From NCBI RefSeq assembly GCF_000340215.1, contig NW_006921532.1, positions 835,844-899,843 on the forward strand: DNA of 64,000 nucleotides, written 5' to 3'. The notes under the pieces are model-generated. The model saw only the letters and a program-made list of their open reading frames with translations. It ran no database searches and was not told where the DNA came from. Numbering within the stretch: position 1 is the stretch's first letter; the number at the start of each line of letters is the position of its first letter. A program made the position numbers and the translations under genes. Below are positions 11,244-21,163 of this stretch, one piece after another. This DNA comes from Pseudocercospora fijiensis CIRAD86. Lineage: Eukaryota; Ascomycota; Dothideomycetes; Mycosphaerellales; Mycosphaerellaceae.

Positions 11244-13994
11244 ATGTCTTCCGGCGCCCTAAATCCGCTAGGCGCTAGTAGTAGTAGCAACCTACTAGCC
11301 CTAAACCTAGGCGTACTAGTCCCGATCGAAGCCCCCTCCGATAGCGCCTTAGCTGCTACAACTAGCCTCGAGCACTACTTCTAGATCGTTACCGCCCTTA
11401 AAGACCCTTAAGAGAAGATCTAGAACGCTCGTACCCTGCTACGCGTTATTAATAGGAACATTAAGAAGGCTACTATCTTAGTTATATATAGTATAAATAA
11501 CTTGCGTTAGTCTATCGGTAAGCGTATCTTTAAGCGCGAGGTCCTTAACGATATAGATATCGAATAAGCCTTTCCTATCGTCTATAGCCTTAAGACGGCC
11601 GGTACCTAGATTCGTTTGCGCTTTAAGACCCTCGACTAGGCCTTCGAATATTAGGGAGGACTAAGCAGTCTTCCTAAGAGCCTTATTAACTTCGCCTACG
11701 GTAGATAAGAGCGTACTAAGTAGGTCTCTTCGTTCGTTAATAAGTATAAGGTCCGTCGTTAAGGCGCTAAGCATCTTTCCCGTACTATAATCTATCGTAT
11801 ATCTACCGCTAGTAAGAAGGTAGGTAAGCAGTTACTTAACTTGTCCTTTACGCTTAACGACTTTACGATAGCCTACTAGAAGAAGCACTACGATGCGATT
11901 GTCTAGGTCGATCTTAACGTATAGATAACTAAGGATCTACTAAAAGAGAAGGGCTATCGTATTAATAGTGTAGGCTTTATTATTAAAGGTTAGGAGGCTT
12001 CTATCGTTAATGTCCTTAAACGTAAGGCTCTTCGCTTAGAAACCGAGGCCGATATAGCTACTAGTCTTACGCTCGCTATAGAAATGTAGGCTAAAGATCG
12101 TCGCTCGACCCGTAACTATAAGCTCTCTTAAGAAGTTTAAGACGAGCGCGCTAAGGCCGAAGCAGCGCGTAAGAAGGCATTGTATACTCGCTAGGCTCTC
12201 CGCAAGGCTACTAAGAAGTATAGCACTCCTTCTAGTACCGACTATAGTACTAACTATAGTACTAACTATAGTAACTCGGATATTAATATACTAGATATAC
12301 CGCTAGAAGATGTCTCCTCCGAAGGCTCCTTTAGCGAGCGTAGAGATAGAGGCCTCTCGCCGATCCTATTAACTAAGAACATCTATAGTTCTTACAAGGG
12401 CGACTCTATTGCGCACTTTATTACCGAGATCGATATAGTTCCTAAAGCCGATATAGGCAAAGCTCCTACCGCCCTATCTATCTATTAATAGCTCGACGAC
12501 CTTAGTAAGCTAGGTAAAGAGCGGTTTACTATATATGCTAACTATATTAAGAAGGCTGCTAAGGTCTATAGTCTTTACGCTAGTACTAAGACGAGTGTCC
12601 TTATTAGCCGCCTATTAAAGATTAGACGTAATGTCGCTAATTAAGATGCCTTCGCTACCCTTAAGGCTAATTAGGCCTATACGGACTAGTTTCCTAGACG
12701 CCCTATTGCCGCCCCGATATCTCTAGGACTCTACGCGTTTAACCCTACTAGTACTATTACTCGCGCCCTTACGCCGACAGATCGCTAGAGCAAGTTCGTT
12801 ACCGGCATCCTTAGCTAAGGCACTTCCTTCGACCGCTTTCGCTAGACTAGTAACGCTATCTTCCCTTAAGTCTTTAGTTAGTTATAAGAGCCTCGCGGAG
12901 TATATCTTCCTTTCCTTATCGATCTAATATAGGAGGAGTTTAAAATATACCTCTAGTATATACGTACAATGCCTAAGTCTAAGCAAGAAGGCCGTAATGC
13001 CCTTTAAACTTATAGTATAAGCAACTAAATCGTCCGCTAGTACCCTACCCTATAGCTCTTAGCTATCGCCCTTCGACCTGATTACGTATACGAGCTTATC
13101 TCCGTCCCTAAGCCTACTAAGTTCTTTAAGGTTAGCGGTACTTACGAAAACTGTCCTTCTAAGGAGTCTACTCGTCTCGGACAAGATATAGTTAAGCTCG
13201 CAGCTAGCGAGGGTACTAGTTACCTACGTATTAAGGTCTGCCTTATATCTAAGGATAAGACTAGCTACTCTACTATTGTCGAAGGTATATATTAGCCCGA
13301 GGTCTTTGCGAACTAGGTTAAGAAGCTTAAGGCTCGTAGCCTAGTCCTACTAAGCAAGATCGGCAAGCTTACTAATAAGTACCTTACCGACGACGACCTC
13401 GTCTATATATTCGATAGTTAGCCTAATAGTAAGGGGCGTAAAGCGGAGTAGATCCTTAACCCTCTAAAGGAGTACGAGGTCTCTATTTAGATGCTATACC
13501 TACTATATAGTAATCTAAAGACTAAGAGTAACCGTATATTAATTGACCTAGGCTACTCTCGCGTTATTAACGGCACTAAGGTTAAGGGCTACAAGAACTT
13601 AATAGTCTCTTAGGTTGCTAAAGCATACCGCAATCTAACCGCCCTTCTAGCCTCTAACTCCTTCGTACTATTCGCTTTCCCTACGGCTATCTTAGTCGAA
13701 GGCCTCGGCTATATCTCCGACGCCCTAGTTAGTAGGATTCCTTAGTTAAGTTACGTTGTTTAGAACGAAGTTAAACAGATCCTCTAGCTTAATAACGAAG
13801 GACTTAAGGAATATCTGCACGATTAGGAGAAAGCTACGACTAAAAAGGCTACTAACCTCCTCGTTAATTAAGCTTTCTACGAGGGATAGTACTTCGGTAC
13901 TAATAGCTTTAACGTATACAGAGGAGATTTCGAGAACCGACTAGCAGATAAGGTTATTGCTAGTAAGGATTACGGCGCGTTAAAGCAACAGTAA
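11244..13994 (+). pseudogene. Unrecognised third open frame (ORF3) of the Gypsy element, about 916 codons
   Basis: From an ATG at 11,244 (M-S-S-G-A-L-N-P-L-G) a single frame of 917 codons reaches TAA at 13,992-13,994 without a frameshift. It is interrupted only by about 48 TAG/TAA codons, the expected products of RIP on CAG, CAA and TGG. The translation looks protein-like: a Ser/Ala-rich start, a Lys/Arg-rich first third, a Ser/Asp-rich low-complexity linker near 12,220-12,360 (repeated T-N-Y-S-T-N-Y-S), then a long mixed second half with segments such as D-D-D-L-V-Y-I-F-D near 13,388. I see no signal peptide, no strongly hydrophobic span as in an envelope protein, no RNase H, integrase or tyrosine recombinase motif, and no zinc knuckle. 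It lies between the pol spacer and the 3' LTR, where env or accessory genes sit in other LTR elements. Function unknown; only one copy is visible. Confidence 0.7.
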
Positions 13995-14047
13995 GTCTAT
14001 ATAGTGTTGCTTAGGAAGTTGTTTTTGTATAATTATAGTATCTAGGA

Positions 14048-14074
14048 TTAATGCTACCCTAGGGGTGTTATTGC
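14048..14074. repeat. Gypsy-family palindrome, copy 1, after ORF3
   Basis: A more degenerate member (core TACCCTAGGGGTG) 54 nt past the ORF3 stop. Confidence 0.7.
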
Positions 14075-14166
14075 GGAGTTCTAAGAATAGCCTTAGCTAA
14101 GAGCGCTAAGGATGCATATATGTTTGTTTTAAGCGCGTATAATGTAAAACGTGTCTAGTTAGATAC

Positions 14167-14181
14167 GAAGAAAGGGAGGGA
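14167..14181 (+). other. Polypurine tract of copy 1
   Basis: GAAGAAAGGGAGGGA directly abuts the 3' LTR at 14,182, the position needed for priming plus-strand DNA synthesis. Confidence 0.85.
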
Positions 14182-14460
14182 TATTAGCTAGTAACCGGCC
14201 CTACACCTATAGGCTAGTTTTGAGCCTATATAAGAGGCCTCCTTCTATAGAGTAGACAGATTATTAACCTCGTATAGCACATTGTTTATGTTACACTTCT
14301 ACAATGCCTATGTTATAGGGCTCTAGTTATTAGCCTAAGCGATAGTCTCGTTATCCTATCTTGCTAAACATAGCTGCCTGTATTGCTATAGGTTATATTA
14401 CCCTCGGTAGCCTATACTATTGCTACAAGTAGTAGTAGTAGTATTAGTTTCCGTCCTTTA
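14182..14460 (+). repeat. Copy 1 3' LTR (279 bp)
   Basis: Direct repeat of 2,167-2,445 with the same ends (TATTAG...CCTTTA), differing at scattered positions mostly of transition type. Confidence 0.92.
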
Positions 14461-14464
14461 CTAG
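14461..14464. repeat. Target-site duplication of copy 1, right
   Basis: CTAG, matching 2,163-2,166. The sequence that follows continues the interrupted copy 2 integrase. Confidence 0.8.
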
Positions 14465-16920
14465 GCAGTAGGGATACGTAGCTCTCCTAGACGCCGGTAG
14501 CTATTCCTAAAGTTACACTTAGGACAGCTCTTATAGTAGCGGGAGACATTAGCCTATACGCCGTCCTACTAGTAGCGTCGACGAAGGACATCGAAGGTGC
14601 CCTCCGCCGCCCGGTAGCCGAGCTTATCGTAAACGGAACGAAGGATTTCTTATCGGGCTACTAGATCGTTAATAATACGCTAGAGCAGTATATTAATTAT
14701 AGCCTATCGCTAAAGGATACAATCTTTAATAAGGAACCTCCGGGAATAGCGAATAATACGATAGTATTAACTCCTTAATAGACTAGGAGCTCTCTTCGTA
14801 TAGGTAAGGAAGTAGGCGATATTATAGGAGTCGTCGGAGTAGACCCTATTAAGGATATTATCCCTACCTAGTTCGCCCGCCTTAGTATCGTTCTAGTCCT
14901 CGCCGTTAGTAGTAGGGTCTTCGTTAGGCTAGTTACTAGGTTAATCGTCGGCAGTAGACCTAGTAATTACCGGTATAGCGTTAATATAGAAGGTAGTAAA
15001 GAAGGTACGGTTAATAACCGCGTCGATATCCTCTTCTTCTATTATCTCGGCGATATCCTCTTCTATAGTAGGTTTTCTAGAAAGGCTATCCGGTCTAGTA
15101 TACTTCTTACTAGGAATATAGAAGACGTCGAAATCAAACAAATAGATCTAGGCAACCTACCGAGCTATCGTAAAGTTAGGCAGGTCGGAGGCTATATAGT
15201 TAAGTTAATAGACTAGCGTCTAAGCGTCGACTTCTAGGCGAAAGAACACTCTAAAGAGCTAAGGTCGGAACTTCTTAAGAGCCTTATAGACACTAAGGCA
15301 CTCTCGCTTGCTAGTATCGTATCGGGCCTCGATAGGTTTCTATAGACCGGACTCGTACCGGATAGGGTAACGTAAGGAGGGCTCCTTACGATTACACTAT
15401 ATTAGTATCTTGCCGTAGCCTTCCCCGCTTAAGTCGATAGCAACAATTAGTAGACCCGCGCCTTCCGAGTAGTTAATAGAGATAAGCGTAGGCGCGCTAA
15501 CAAGTGCCTTAGTAACCTTGTCCTTAGCGGCTTAGTAAACGGAGGTCTATATAAACTCTGCATCCTTCTTAAGCAAGGCGTATAGAGGCTTGTATACTAA
15601 CGCAAAGTTTTCGACCTAGATACGGAAGTAGGAGACTACTCTAAGCTAGATCCGGATATCTTTCTAATAGGTAGGGTCGGGCTAGGACATAATCTTTAGG
15701 ACCCGTATATTATTAGGATAGCGGCTGTTCTTATTAGTTACAAACCCGACAATGTTTATTCGTTTGTATAGGAGCTAGAGCTTCTCCCTATATACCGTTA
15801 GGTTAGCTCGCTCTAGGTCGTAGAGGACACTATCGAGGTTCTAAATATATTCGAGAAAGAACCTACGGATACTAGGCTCTACTTCTTTATTATCGTACCT
15901 AGTTTTAGGGCCCTTAATACCGATGTCGTTAAGGAAAGGCATCGCTATATAGGAGATATAGGCCGCGAGGACTTAGTTTATAATGCGAACGAACTAGGCT
16001 ATAGAGTTAGTTGCCCCTTATAGAAGGGTAGTTTGTCTATATAGCCTAAGAGGTGTCTCGAAACTAGTAAGGTCGCGGCTATTAGGATAGAGAGGGATCT
16101 AGTCGTAGCCCGAGAAAACATTAACTAGTAAGGCTACAATATAGTTAGCAAAAGCTTCCGAGAACCTATTAGTCTCCGGAGGAAGATTAGTATCTCTAAT
16201 CGTAACTGCATTAAACTTCTATATAGCGTTAATTAGCCGATACTTCTTTAGCTCCCTAGGAGCTGTCTTCTTCTAAACTAGGAAGTATAGATTGCGATAC
16301 GAGGCATAGGAAGGCTCTAAGGTACTAGCCTTTATACGCTGCCGTATTATGTCCTTAACTATACCTCTTAGGCTTAGGTTTAGCTTAAACCCTAGGTAAG
16401 CCTAAGGCTTATACTCGATCGTTCGGATCCTCTATAGAGGAGCAACCTCCGGGTTAATCCTACCTAGATACGTAAAGTTATATACTAATACGGCTTCGCG
16501 GTTGTATAGAAGCTCGTATAGCAAATCTAGTTTAAGATCCGAAAGCTCGATGCTAGGTTTGATATTCGCTAGTCTCTCCGGCGTTAGCCTCGACCCCCTA
16601 GGAATAGCAGAGAACTTTTTAGTAATATACCTCTAGTCGTATAGACTATCCCTAGGTATTAATATCGCTTCGCGGTTAAGGCACTTTTGTCGCTAGTTAG
16701 GATTTCCGCTAGGATTAGACCTATCGGTTATATATACGCTACCTTTTACGGGCTTAATCTTGTTAGCTACCCTCTTATATAGGGTATATATACTAACCGC
16801 TCGTAATACCCGAGCCCTCTCTCTTTAACGTTAGGCCCGGAGATTAGCGTAATAGAATAGCGCGTAAACTTTATTAGAAGTCTCCTTAAGTCGGGAGGTA
16901 TATAGCTAGTAATCCTGATT
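14465..16920 (-). pseudogene. Gypsy copy 2 pol, 5' part (RT, RNase H, start of integrase)
   Basis: Minus-strand frame homologous to copy 1 6,418-8,870. It has the RT motif F-L-D-D-I-G near 15,920-15,940 and the RNase H tail with S-K-K-Y-T-R-P-D-S-L-S-R near 15,080-15,115. It is truncated by the copy 1 insertion within the integrase and continues at 2,162-933. Numerous TAG/TAA codons. Confidence 0.8.
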
Positions 16921-16947
16921 TATAATTCTAGCGAAAACGTTAGATTC

Positions 16948-16974
16948 CTAATAACACCCCCGGGGTAGTATTAG
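16948..16974. repeat. Gypsy-family palindrome, copy 2, between gag-pro and pol
   Basis: Counterpart of the copy 1 site at 6,361, in the same inter-ORF position. Confidence 0.85.
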
Positions 16975-17039
16975 CTCGGCGCTCTAATTAGTTAGTTCGG
17001 ATTCGGGCTCGGGTAGATCCGCTTCCGGCGGCGATGCCT

Positions 17040-20000
17040 GCGACAGCATTATTACCGAGATTTGTGTACTAGGTTGTCGTTGCCGGGTTGTTATACTCGC
17101 TATCGCTTCGAGTATTCGCCTCCTTAGTATAAAGCCTAGAAACTTACCTTAACGTACGGAGCGGCGCACCTCTAGATATAACCTATTTAAGCTATACTAA
17201 TTTATAGCGTAGATTGCCGGTCTTATAACCGCGCTATAGCGTTTCCCGAAGAGCGCTTAGAAGTAGCAAGGATATCCTCGTAGGACTTATAGCTAGTGTT
17301 TCTGATATAACTAGTAAATACGACTCAGTTACCCTTCTAGTTAGCGATAGTTCCTTCCTAGGAGCTATCGTCGTAGTTGCGCTAGATACCCCGGATTATA
17401 CGAGACTATAGACGACCTAGAATAATTAGCGTATTCGGGTTAGCGGCAATCTAGAAGGTAAAGGAAAAGCATATACCGAAAGCGTCTACTATAACATTAT
17501 AGTAGGTACCTACTAGCGCAACCTCCCTATTCACTCCCTATATACTAAGGGAAATATCTCTATTTATTAGTAGTCGGAGCTGTTTAGCCTAGCGCTTACT
17601 TATAATAAGTGACTCTAAACTATTATTAAGTATTGCTAGTAACTACTAACTATAGCTTCCGATAGTAACTTAAATATAGATAGCGGGAACGACGGTAAAG
17701 GAACGGGTAACTACGGAAAGGTCTATATTATTAGGGATAGAGTAAAGTTCCTTAGGTCGAGGAGGTCCTACTCGACCGGTTTATTAGCTAGTAAATCGGA
17801 TAGCCTTAATAGAAACTAAAACCGAAGCAGGGTCGGTATTATTATTATCCCCTCGGCCTATCTCCTTAATCCCCTCTTCGTTAGCATTATCGATAGTCTC
17901 CTAGCTCTCGTAGGTTACTAATTCGCCTTCTACTAACTCCTAGGCCCCTGAAAATTTAGGAAGGAACTATAGGGAAGAGACGTCGATATAGTCCTCTCGC
18001 CCCTATTTATATCGGAGGGCTATAAGGTCTTTTATAAAGGTAGCATCGTTAGGAATCCGGCTCTAGAACAGGTTAGTAGGCAAACCGTATACTAGAAGCT
18101 CTCCTATAGACACGTTAGACTTAAGGTCTAGGAACTATAAAGCCTAGAAGAGAGCATTTGCCTTTATATCGTAAGAGTTAGTAGGCCCGGCGCTATACTT
18201 CTTTATATACCTATTAAAGCGAAAGCTCTTTAGGTCGGCTAACTTTCGTTTATAGGCCGGCGGGTTAGCTAGGCCTAGGGTACTACTAAGGTCGGTAGCA
18301 GCATCCTCTATATTAATATCTAGAGTTTCTAGTACCTCCGGAGTAGCTATACTAGCTCGGGTTGCACGGTCTTTAGCTATCTAGAGTGTTTTAGTCTTAG
18401 CGACTAATTCTCGCTGTTTCTTAGCCTTATTAGCTGCCTGCTTCTTAAGTATCCTAGTAGGGGCTACTGCACTAGGGCGGGTAGGGTTCTGCGGGCTCTT
18501 GCCCTTGCCCTAGGACTAGGTTTAGGACGACTAAGTTTAGGACCTTATAGCAGCGTAGATATCTATACTGTTCTTAGTAACCGCGTAAATATTAGTAACT
18601 GCGTCTAGGTCCTAAGACACAAAGTTGACTTTAATAGGCTTAGTAGTACTATTACTGCTCCGCTCCTTAACCTGTTTTGCCCTAACCTTCTAAGTTTCTC
18701 GTTTAGTAATAGCGGCGAGGGTACTATTCCTAGTGTCCTTAAACTCGATCTTGCTACTATACTTCTTCTCTAGAAGACTCCTAAGTTAAGGCAGCTTCGG
18801 AGCTCTACGATCCTACTCGAAGTTAATCTTATCGCCGGTATCGGTATAGTAGAACCGACTATTTACTTATATAACGAGCTTCCTCTTAAGAAGCTCTTTC
18901 TAGATAGGGCAGTCTAATTAAACATATTTAAAACCGCCGTATATCTAGCACTTGCTATCTAAGTTAGAATAGATCTTCTATATAGCGTAGACGTTAACTA
19001 AAGGGGCCTTAGGGTAGTTAGGATCGGAGACCTAGTAGACTAGTAGTATATCCTTTAGTATACTAGTATTAAGGACCTCCCTAACTCGCTATAGTGCTTT
19101 CGTATTAAGGTTGAGCTAGGCTAGGGATTTAGCCAAGTCCGTAACGTCCTAAGAATGCTTAGTAATAGTAGGAGTTACGGTACTAGGACTACTTTACGAT
19201 TTAGGAAGAAACTTAGGCCCTCTAGTTCCCGAGGTATCGTTCCTTACCTAGGCTAGGTTATTCCGGTCCTCGCCGTAAATAAACTTCTTTACGTTAGCGG
19301 AGCTATTAATATCGTCCTTAATAGCCTCTAGAACCTCTTTATACTTCCTAAAGGTCTCGGGATTAGCTTCGCTAAGCTTATAGCGACGGAAGACGCGCTT
19401 AGCCGTAGACTACGACAACCCTTTAAGGAGCAGCCTCGTTCTCTAAGAATTCTCGAGGTCCTACTAGTCGATACCGTCCGCTAACTTAATAAACTCGCGG
19501 ACGTACTCCTTTAGGTCGTTATCTTCGGTACGCCTCTCTATATAGAGGTTCTTAAGCTACGTACGACTGCCTTTAATACGACGGCTATCGCGATCCCGAT
19601 ACTCCCTTATAAAGGCCTGCTTAAAGACCTCCTAGTCGGCATTAGACTTGTCGTCCTTTTCTAGGTAGCTAACTAGGGTTCTAAGGGTTCGGTAAAGCTT
19701 AGTAATAGTAGTCCTCGTAAGGGACCGGACCTTATACTAGTCCGACTCCTCTTCGAGTCCGTACTCGGCTAAGTTGTCCTTAAAGCGTTCTACGTACGCC
19801 GTAGCGTTCCACCCTTCGAATAAAGGGTTCCTACTACTTCCTAGCTCTAGCGGGCGACGCCTGTTCTAACGGAGAAGGTTAGTTTACCCTTAAATTATCT
19901 TTATAACGACATTATAGAGAGCCTCGGGCGTAGAAGGCTCGACAGCCCCTAGTTCGATAGCGCTTATAACAACTAGTCGTCGCCTAATTTCTTCGTTAAT

Positions 20001-20069
20001 AGGGTCCGGTAGGTTATTAGATTCCGAAGATTCCGCTAATTCGTAATACTCGCTTTCGCTAGAGCTTAT
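17040..20069 (-). pseudogene. Gypsy copy 2 gag-protease relic
   Basis: Minus-strand counterpart of copy 1 3,262-6,290. The inferred start is an ATG changed to ATA at 20,069. The CCHC knuckle region is near 18,900-18,950. It lacks the 7-bp insertion that breaks copy 1 near 5,290, so that lesion is private to copy 1. Stops are TAG/TAA. End approximate. Confidence 0.7.
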
Positions 20070-20188
20070 TCGATTGTTATAAAGTAGTTAAAATAAAATG
20101 CTATAGGAAAGTGTTTTTAGTATATATTGTAGGTTTAGTTTGTTTCGATATTGCTATGCGAGAAAATAGTGTACTAGGCTGTTTTCTT

Positions 20189-20215
20189 CTAATATTACCC
20201 CTAGGGTAGTATTAG
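20189..20215. repeat. Gypsy-family palindrome, copy 2, before gag
   Basis: Counterpart of the copy 1 site at 3,116. The stem-loop at 20,221-20,256 lies next to it. Confidence 0.85.
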
Positions 20216-20884
20216 AGTTTAGCCTCCTAGGGGTCGCCTAGACACCCCTAGGAGCTTTAATTTAGTAAATTTAGATAAAAGCCGCTCGGAGGAAGGAACT
20301 GCAATCTCTATTTATACCTAGATCCTAGAAACTAGCTACTTTACTAACTATCGTTATTTCCTTTAGCTAGGCGGGGGGGGGCGGGGACCTTCTTTTTCTA
20401 GTAGAAGGCTAAGCACTATCCGAACGAGGTAGCGAATCCCGAAGTAATCTATCTAGTTAATAGGGGAACTGTCTAGGCATCCGACCTATAATCTAGAAAT
20501 TGCTATCGTATAGATAGTCTTAGCAAACTAAGCAAGGCCGATAGGTAATTAATCTATCTCCTCCTTAGGCGGGGCTTATCTCGAGTAAGCGGTGCTAAAT
20601 AGGTCTTCGACCCGGAGCCGAGTCCTTAGAAGCTAGCTATAGTTATAGACTAGGCCCTAAGCTGTAACAGTCCTAAGGGTTTGTAGCTTTTCGGGGTTAA
20701 AGCGATGCCCTCGTTAAGAGGTTTCTCTACTTGTCGTAACGGCCCCTTAAGATACTTCGGTATCGTCCGTATTATAGGCTCTTATTGTGCCCTCGCTTCG
20801 GTTATAGCTATTCGTGCCTAGAGACTACCTTTAACATACCCGAACCTGTTAGATATAAAGAGATAGCCCTACCTTCGGCTCTAA

Positions 20885-21163
20885 TAAAGGACGGAAACTA
20901 ATACTACTACTACTACTCGTAGTAATAGTATAGGCTACTAAGGGTAATATAACCTATAGCAATATAGGCAGCTATATTTAGTAAGATAGGATAACGAGAC
21001 TGTCGCTTAGGCTAATAACTAGAGCCCTGCAATATAGGCATTGTAGAAGTGTGATATAAACAATATGCTATACGAGGTTAATGATCTGTCTACTCTGCAG
21101 AAGGAGGCCTCTTATATAGGCTCAAAACTGGCCTATAGGTGTAGGGCCGGTTACTAGCTAATA
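20885..21163 (-). repeat. Copy 2 5' LTR (279 bp)
   Basis: Inverted copy of 2,167-2,445, with the same length and ends. It begins abruptly against Copia sequence at 21,164. Confidence 0.9.

Larger units (their letters stand above)
2167..14460 (+). mobile_element. Complete Ty3/Gypsy LTR retrotransposon, copy 1 (12.3 kb)
   Basis: Two direct 279-bp LTRs bound the element, a CTAG duplication flanks it, and a polypurine tract abuts the 3' LTR. Order: 5' LTR, long leader, gag-pro relic (3,262 to about 6,290), pol relic (about 6,418-10,104), 1.1-kb spacer, third open frame (11,244-13,994), polypurine tract, 3' LTR. Palindromes of about 27 nt lie at 3,116, 6,361, 10,369, 10,798 and 14,048, that is, at every module boundary. 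All frames are riddled with TAG/TAA of RIP type, so the copy is dead. It inserted into a same-family element (copy 2). At 12.3 kb it is long for fungal Gypsy elements, mostly because of the third frame. Confidence 0.92.
14465..21163 (-). mobile_element. Ty3/Gypsy copy 2, 5' part (LTR to integrase)
   Basis: Read leftwards from 21,163: 279-bp LTR (21,163-20,885), leader with stem-loop and palindrome, gag-pro relic, palindrome at 16,948, then pol up to the integrase, where copy 1 interrupts it. It continues at 2,162. The organisation matches copy 1 step for step. Its right flank (21,164 on) is Copia coding sequence, so copy 2 inserted into a Copia element. Its left end and second LTR are outside the window. 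Confidence 0.88.

Noticed and set aside
11244..13994. ORF3 as an envelope gene or as a tyrosine recombinase (Starship-like captain)
   Set aside because: No signal peptide, hydrophobic span or recombinase motif is visible, and the frame lies inside LTR borders with a polypurine tract.
20189..20215. Resemblance of the palindrome arm to the TAATATTAC origin motif of geminiviruses
   Set aside because: Only one copy shows it, the other ten palindromes do not, and no Rep-like gene is present. Coincidence of A/T-rich arms.
14182..21163. 14,182-21,163 read as one element with long terminal inverted repeats
   Set aside because: The inverted pair are LTRs of two different, nested elements. The direct partner of 14,182 is at 2,167, and the copy 2 body continues at 2,162.
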